DNA of 64,000 bases from Sinotaia quadrata (lineage: Eukaryota; Mollusca; Gastropoda; Architaenioglossa; Viviparidae). Below are positions 61,901 through 64,000 of this stretch, piece after piece; within the stretch, counting starts at the first letter, position 1, and the number at the start of each line of letters is the position of its first letter. Both the position numbers and the translations under genes were made by a program. The DNA lies in assembly GCA_028829895.1 (NCBI GenBank), contig CM054184.1, positions 24,693,201 through 24,757,200 on the forward strand, read 5' to 3'. Below the pieces are notes generated by a model. The model saw only the letters and a program-made list of their open reading frames with translations, made no database searches and had not been told where the DNA came from.

Positions 61901-63393
61901 ACTGTGTTTGGAAGGACTCTGAATGCCATCTTTATGCATTGTATCCTGAAAAATTCAATTTGCATGAAATGATCAGATTACATGAAATAATAACAAATCA
62001 ATTACAGTGATTAGTTACATTATTTTTTAAACCAAGGACTTAAAAAAAAAAGTAAAATTATAATAATGACTAGACAAATATTTAAATTTGAGTATAAAAC
62101 TATATTAATTAGGATTCCACAAACTCCAAATAAAAAAAATAAAAAATCCACATTTCCACAACCTTCCAAGAGAATAATGTGCATATTAGATGCAAAATAA
62201 GGCATATTAACACTTTTTTACCTTTAAAAAATAAAAGTTTAAAGTGGACAATGAATAAAAACTACTTTCTGCATAATAGTGACAAAACATCACTTTGAAG
62301 TCAAACATCCAAATCCAAATACAGATTAAGCAAATAAATCTCAATAACATCCACAGCAGGGAGTCTGAACAGAAGAAGTTATGATATTCTAAGCAATCAT
62401 ATGCACAATTTTATCTGTCAGACTATGTGAAATGGAGCCAGTATCATTCATATAATTTTGTAATTATTAAAAACTAGATAAATCAGTAATTTTAGTTAAT
62501 TCAAACACTCAAAAAATTATGTTTTATTTCTATCTGCAACTTTTAAAGAAAATAACATTAACCCCTTTACCGTTATCCCCGAGTTAAAATTGTGAATAAT
62601 TAAGAATAGTCTTATGTTTCATCATTACCCTACAGTTACGAATACATCTTACAAAAGTTAGCTTTGTGAGGGAGAAATTTTATTTTGTAAATGATGTGGA
62701 AAATGAGGAATCCTGGGAAATATTCAAGATATTTAGGCTTTGAGAACTCATGTTATACCAGTTATATTAGTATGTCCCAGCATGCTGTCTTGCAGAGCGA
62801 TAAGAAACAATGATAAATGTATGTTACTTTTTATGTCAAAATTATAAATCATTCAGAGAACTTCCATTCTGTAGTCACAGGTTGTTAAGGCGCTGTCTTG
62901 TAGAGTGATAAAAAACAATGAAAAATGTATGTTACTTTTCATTTCAAAATTATAAACCATTCACAGAGAACTTCCATGCTGTAATCAAAGGTTGTTAATG
63001 AGAGGGATTTAATGACATCAAATGATGAGAATTGTTTAACATCAGACCAGTTTCTAATTATTACAGTTTTTGTATGTTTCTGAAATATAGTTGGTATAAA
63101 TGGCTATATGTACACGTGCCCAAAGTTTTGATGTATTTATGAGGAAAAATCAAAGAATAAATATGTATAAAGTGCGGTGAGAAGTTTCTGATAAACTCAC
63201 GTAATGCACAGTTCCAGTTTTATACCCACCTCTTTGGTCAGAATAGCTGGTTTAACAATCCAGGCACACTCCGGTTGGACAAGCCGCAGAACATTTATAG
63301 TTGCAAGATAACATTGTGCTTGCTGCTGTAATCCCTTCAGCCCTGTTACTTCATGGCCAAGTCTCAGACCATACTCGTACATAACACTGGCAG
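37920..63393 (-). CDS. NUP160: NUP160, C-terminal part (last nine coding exons)
   Basis: Nine minus-strand exons join with matching phases: 63393-63230, 61945-61870, 60781-60671, 58509-58383, 55953-55831, 49984-49843, 46316-46179, 40293-40189 and 37991-37920. They make 1,058 bases, or 351 residues plus stop. The order of motifs follows the C-terminal third of vertebrate NUP160 (about 1,436 residues): MYEYGLRLGHEV, ECAWIVKP, LEKDYLLLDARLRL, SSDEMVGILVNAGLYDLA, AWEWLAEND, AWKLLQHYLDSF, CVAEKLLSLG, LLRIYLDYDLLPSAAYLV, VWMPYTCIDQLLGAL. NUP160 is the alpha-helical arm subunit of the NUP107-160 Y-complex at the nuclear pore. The 5' two-thirds lies right of the window. Confidence 0.92.
38438..38971 (+). 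mobile_element. Truncated hAT-like element with a BED-finger fragment
   Basis: An open frame whose likely coding part starts at the ATG at 38610 reads MVDSKMKDYKPVKGKLSY, then HFGF...VSCFHCDKVFTFCGSNM, with the C-x2-C half and aromatic spacing of a BED zinc finger as in hAT transposases. The second histidine pair is lost and the frame stops at 38823. The octamer GTTAAAAA occurs at 38430-38437, just before CTAGCGCTGTCC, and again at 38964-38971. This fits an eight-base hAT target duplication, though the right inverted repeat is eroded. It lies in the last NUP160 intron. Confidence 0.45.
40189..40293 (-). CDS. NUP160: NUP160 exon
   Basis: Thirty-five codons in phase 0 between ATACTTTGATTGCAG and GTTAAT. 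Reads GMLKHGPLAVWMPYTCIDQ then LLGALKLHQSDHTYKQ, matching the vertebrate VWLPYSSIDQLLQAL. Confidence 0.92.
40640..41440 (+). other. Compositionally distinct insert, unidentified
   Basis: This block is less AT-rich than its surroundings, with CAACA/ACCACC-rich text and an open frame at 40790-41080 that is Thr/Ser/Pro/Gln-rich without a domain. Sharp changes in composition at both edges and remnants of open frames suggest a foreign, probably transposon-derived, insert in the NUP160 intron between exons 46179 and 40293. I cannot assign a family. Confidence 0.35.
41441..43826. other. NUP160 intron sequence with nothing identified
   Basis: AT-rich DNA without a convincing exon, domain or repeat; open frames here are short and low-complexity. 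Confidence 0.5.
43827..45394 (+). mobile_element. Terminal-inverted-repeat DNA transposon with a broken ORF
   Basis: The left end TGTCTAAGATTTTTTTGACG (43827) and the reverse complement of the right end TGTCTAAGATTTTTCAACTG (from 45394) share their first 14 bases and similarity beyond. The 1.57-kb interior carries the degraded ORF at 44122-45044 in the plus orientation. I cannot see a clear target-site duplication. The superfamily is unassigned. It sits in a NUP160 intron. Confidence 0.65.
44122..45044 (+). pseudogene. Decayed repetitive ORF of a widespread transposon-associated family
   Basis: It starts MESARRHCKNKPGVFCYICG, shifts frame, then continues IVPNRNTATGFIKHACHAYF and WAPHMVCKTCTENLHHW, giving a CxxC...CxxC zinc-binding start. 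After another break come YKPEDWRLFIDNSK, SLKCVLLHNGN, YEAVKYMLEKIHYDQHGW, CVDLKMVNFLLRQQSGFTKY, PPLHIKLGLIKQFTKALDKD, then METRYQGRWDAVMMADYC and a shifted SRSSKRRKFMP end. I recognise this as a family found many times over in animal genome annotations. Relative to those, a segment between FTKALDKD and the METRYQGRW part is deleted. Several frameshifts and stops make it non-functional. Confidence 0.65.
46179..46316 (-). CDS. NUP160: NUP160 exon
   Basis: Exactly 46 codons, phase 0 on both sides, between CTCCTAAATGTTGTCTGCAG and GTTAGT. Reads VLNAPQLLRIYLDYDLLPS then AAYLVMEYMDALMGVLRG and QDAATFGLK. It corresponds to the vertebrate LLRLYLNYDLLEEA / YVDAVLG helices. Confidence 0.95.
46736..47430 (+). 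repeat. Dispersed non-coding repeat, copy 2
   Basis: Shares the ATCACAG...TTCTTATCAGA...AAATGGAGTTAT block with the copy at 23.3-24.0 kb. It shares the ATCATAACCATTGGATAATA, GTTTACTTCAACTCAG and TTTCAAAAATACCAT...GGGT blocks with 55.5-55.7 kb. Its 5' portion is missing or diverged. Confidence 0.6.
47550..49580 (+). repeat. Diverged LTR-like element, copy C (approximate limits)
   Basis: AATAAA near 49207 is followed about 70 bases later by TGGGGGC (49278-49284) and AGCCAAATGACGTAAT, then a CACACTTTTAAGAAAAAGTC block, AGTAGCACCTGGG and CTCCAGACTGCAAAGACAA, ending GAAAGAATGATTATTAAT. These blocks occur in the same order in copy B at 6.0-6.4 kb. The 5' limit is unclear. It lies in a NUP160 intron, opposite in orientation to that gene. 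Confidence 0.4.
49843..49984 (-). CDS. NUP160: NUP160 exon
   Basis: Acceptor TTTTCTGTTTGATTACAG, donor GTATGA. Reads SASNHAWKLLQHYLDSFEG then FDARYHRCVAEKLLSLGF and PLPAWLVNSYK, close to the vertebrate segment ending in PNWLINSYKK. Phase 2 in, 0 out. Confidence 0.94.
49985..51924. other. NUP160 intron sequence
   Basis: AT-rich with no named repeat. From about 51,640 to 51,900 the composition becomes less AT-rich, just upstream of the open frame at 51925. Confidence 0.4.
51925..52170 (+). CDS. Uncharacterised short ORF in a NUP160 intron
   Basis: An ATG-started frame of 81 codons begins MLEEICPAMAPNYETNSN, continues acidic (SFDDIKDEVSGSEEVYTS) and ends in a low-complexity Phe/Ile tail that probably reads into intron or 3' sequence. 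The first 60 residues look protein-like in composition. A possible donor (GAG then GTAAGA) lies upstream near 51,866 in an AT-poor stretch, so it might be part of a nested plus-strand gene. I recognise no family. Chance or transposon origin is quite possible. Confidence 0.2.
   Translation: MLEEICPAMAPNYETNSNISFDDIKDEVSGSEEVYTSCNDELLTSKCHRAVQSSWSPSTHEHFFFLIFFIQIPIKNLEKYI
53513..53563. repeat. (AC)n(AT)n(AC)n compound microsatellite
   Basis: CA repeats, a short TA block, and CA repeats again. Confidence 0.95.
54055..55700 (+). repeat. Dispersed non-coding repeat, copy 3 (longest)
   Basis: Contains the blocks of both other copies in one 1.6-kb unit. The 5' half matches 23.28-23.95 kb and the 3' half matches 46.8-47.4 kb. 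It includes GTCTTTCACTTGCTTTTGCAA, also seen at about 46.88 kb. No protein-coding region is recognisable. Termini were not found. Confidence 0.6.
55831..55953 (-). CDS. NUP160: NUP160 exon (acceptor lies in a triplicated unit)
   Basis: Reads CVSLAQSSTQPLLGDN then AEAASAWEWLAENDIQSI and ATSRDH. AWEWLAEND matches the vertebrate AWAWLAANQ helix. Phase is 2 in and 2 out, with a GTGATA donor. The acceptor and first 22 exon bases are part of an 85-88-bp tandem repeat continuing into the upstream intron. Confidence 0.9.
55932..56166. repeat. Tandem triplication spanning the NUP160 splice acceptor
   Basis: Units start at 55932, 56017 and 56105 (periods 85 and 88; the last is partial). Each holds, read on the minus strand, the branch/pyrimidine region TTCTGTATTCTTCATTCCAG and the first 22 bases of the exon. 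Only the unit nearest the exon (acceptor at 55953) continues into coding sequence. Copy 2 has three extra bases (AGA) and copy 3 lacks TG. Confidence 0.92.
56640..57985 (-). pseudogene. piggyBac (PGBD-like) transposase fossil
   Basis: Minus-strand frames, interrupted by shifts and stops, give piggyBac motifs in order: an acidic start (DDSENENDIVFNQDSNSSQ), LYKIKGMIDTVGTTFATF, RALKPARRGI, FFNNFFFTSPKLMEDLL (the family's FDNFFTS-x-x-LL block), a Cys-Gly-like CVGLWN...TEKMF stretch, and near 56,700 WQDKK with QVAILSTFSDPTSM after a frame change. The reading frame is too broken to function, and two of the expected catalytic acidic positions are lost. It lies in a NUP160 intron in the same orientation as that gene. 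Confidence 0.85.
58313..58394. repeat. Tandem duplications at the NUP160 exon donor
   Basis: A 25-base unit CATCACTCATTCAGC...CTTA occurs at 58313-58337 and 58345-58369. Immediately after it a 12-base unit CCTAAGTGCTTA is repeated, duplicating the splice donor of the exon ending at 58383. Confidence 0.9.
58383..58509 (-). CDS. NUP160: NUP160 exon (duplicated donor)
   Basis: Reads PSPSSDEMVGILVNAGLYD then LAVVVCHAFKLSLYSVFS and SLAL. It matches the vertebrate EEMVTLLVQAGLFDTA helix pair. The donor TTAG|GTAAGC is followed 12 bases later by an identical TTAG|GTAAGG. Reading through the first donor meets an in-frame TAA at once, so the first must be used. Confidence 0.9.
60671..60781 (-). CDS. 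NUP160: NUP160 exon (EIIDLSQLEKDY helix)
   Basis: With the carried base it reads LKRKVEIIDLSQLEKDYL, then LLDARLRLIRKNPDPAL, the equivalent of the vertebrate EILELEDLEKEY helix. The acceptor is CCTAAAG after a T-rich tract, and the donor is GTTTGT. Phase is 1 in and 1 out. Confidence 0.88.
61354..61369. repeat. Poly-C run
   Basis: Sixteen consecutive C bases. Confidence 0.95.
61494..61738 (-). CDS. Unidentified Cys-containing terminal exon inside a NUP160 intron
   Basis: A good acceptor (AGAATTTTTTCCTGTGCACCAG) is followed by an intact 81-codon frame ending in TAA. It reads SHPPSQLVTGRKVDIDIC, QQRCRTVKLVIQNPQYRN, IIDDWMGDQTLFCTERGH, then FAGMYAHECASGMVANVM and WTIQDEQM. Four cysteines (C-x3-C, then C...C), absence of stops and balanced composition suggest a real small domain, perhaps secreted. 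It cannot be part of NUP160, since inclusion would end that protein early. It is either the last exon of a nested gene, an alternative truncating exon, or a gene fragment carried by a transposon. I recognise no family. Confidence 0.45.
61870..61945 (-). CDS. NUP160: NUP160 exon (variable linker)
   Basis: Acceptor TTGAATTTTTCAG and a GTAAGT donor enclose 76 bases reading DTMHKDGIQSPSKHSVDG then IEKQPEH plus one base. This corresponds to a poorly conserved polar linker in vertebrate NUP160, so support comes from splice sites and phase. Confidence 0.78.
62558..63000. repeat. Small repeat: TTAACCCC end and 108-bp tandem duplication
   Basis: TTAACCCCTTTACC at 62558 resembles the piggyBac-type end at 16355. 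From 62784 a 108-base unit beginning GCTGTCTTG is repeated once with moderate divergence, to about 63000. I did not find the opposite terminus. Confidence 0.5.
63230..63393 (-). CDS. NUP160: NUP160 exon (first in window)
   Basis: Reads AASVMYEYGLRLGHEVTG, then GLQQQAQCYLATINVLRL, then QPECAWIVKPAILTKE, and ends at GTGGGT in phase 0. The acceptor (GGTAATTTGAAG) is weak, and the exon needs one base from the previous exon outside the window. The motif order matches the vertebrate protein closely. Confidence 0.88.
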
Positions 63394-64000
63394 CTTCAAA
63401 TTACCATAATAATAATGACAAATAAATCAAAAGAATCAAATGATATTAGAACTTTAGGCTTACTTACTTTTAAAACTCAACAATATGGCACAAAAGAATA
63501 TGAAGCATTAACTAACACAGACCTAATTGCTAGAAATATTTAGCAAACAGATGTGTAAAATCATCTTGAAATCAAGCACTGTTATTACTATGAATTCATT
63601 ATGTTTTAGGATTTTTATCTCTGGAAAGCAACACCAGACTGTGAAAAATACATTATTGGTAGGTATGTTACTATTATTTAGAGAACTGTAAGTTTGTAGT
63701 GATATTTTATTTTGGTACAAAATAACAGCAACATCAACAAATAATTCATACATCGCAATTTATAAATCTCCTCTTCAAGGGTCCAGGGTTTTTTTAATTT
63801 TATAATAATATTGATACTAAGACATTCACAGAATGAAATTTTGATTTATTATTATTTATACCCCACCATTTTCAGAATGTTTCTAAAACCACACATTTGT
63901 TTTTGCTATTAAAAAAAATATGGTCAGTAATAATACAATTTAATCAATTTAATTTAAAGAAGACAAAAAAGAAAAATTATGAAAAGTATAATGACTTTAC
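63394..64000 (-). other. NUP160 intron at the right edge
   Basis: AT-rich sequence without an exon I can support; the preceding NUP160 exon is beyond the window. Confidence 0.5.

Noticed and set aside
1..64000. CRISPR arrays, operons, rRNA and tRNA genes
   Set aside because: I looked for spaced direct repeats, T-arm and anticodon patterns and rRNA-like blocks and found none; the sequence is clearly eukaryotic.

Overview
The window is AT-rich, intron-dense metazoan nuclear DNA. It has spliceosomal introns of 0.5-6 kb, one- or two-base codon splits that match across introns, and many decayed transposons. It has no prokaryotic operons, CRISPR array, tRNA or rRNA that I can see. The gene content and transposon mix suggest an invertebrate, possibly a mollusc or other lophotrochozoan, but I cannot name the species.

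Three host genes can be assembled by matching splice sites to reading-frame phase. (1) On the minus strand at the left edge are two exons (6751-6733 and 2946-2771). They encode the N-terminus of a small Pro/Tyr-rich protein that looks LITAF-like; the rest lies beyond base 1. (2) On the plus strand from 10.36 to 30.44 kb is a nine-exon bHLH transcription factor of about 542 residues, most like TCFL5, with its bHLH at the extreme C-terminus. Its 3'UTR may run to about 33.1 kb, and a compact promoter at about 10.18-10.29 kb carries E-box, PAR-bZIP and E2F-like sites. (3) On the minus strand from 63.39 to 37.92 kb are the last nine coding exons (about 351 residues plus stop) of the nuclear pore scaffold protein NUP160. 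Its 5' exons lie right of the window. The TCFL5-like gene and NUP160 converge tail to tail around 33-38 kb.

The rest is introns and mobile DNA. Four diverged copies of one repeat share a TGGGGGC motif and look like LTR-plus-primer-binding-site elements without coding regions (about 1.2-2.7, 4.4-6.4, 8.4-9.3 and 47.6-49.6 kb). piggyBac relics include a transposase fossil (56.6-58.0 kb, minus), a related 5' fragment (16.36-17.1 kb) and an internally deleted element with perfect terminal inverted repeats and TTAA flanks (19.58-20.65 kb). hAT-type zinc-finger fragments lie at 28.3-28.6 and 38.4-38.97 kb, and a hAT-like MITE at 17.3-17.75 kb. A LINE fragment lies at 7.5-8.0 kb. A 1.57-kb terminal-inverted-repeat element at 43.83-45.39 kb carries a broken ORF of a family I recall as widespread in animal genomes. 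A dispersed non-coding repeat occurs three times (23.3, 46.7 and 54.1 kb).

The observations most worth a second look are: a tandem triplication across a NUP160 splice acceptor (55.93-56.17 kb); a 12-bp duplication of a NUP160 splice donor; the TIR element at 43.8-45.4 kb; a microRNA-like hairpin at 34.53-34.59 kb next to a 250-bp duplication; an intact cysteine-containing exon inside a NUP160 intron (61.49-61.74 kb); and the TGGGGGC repeat family. All exon models come from reading the sequence by eye; no alignment or transcript data were available.
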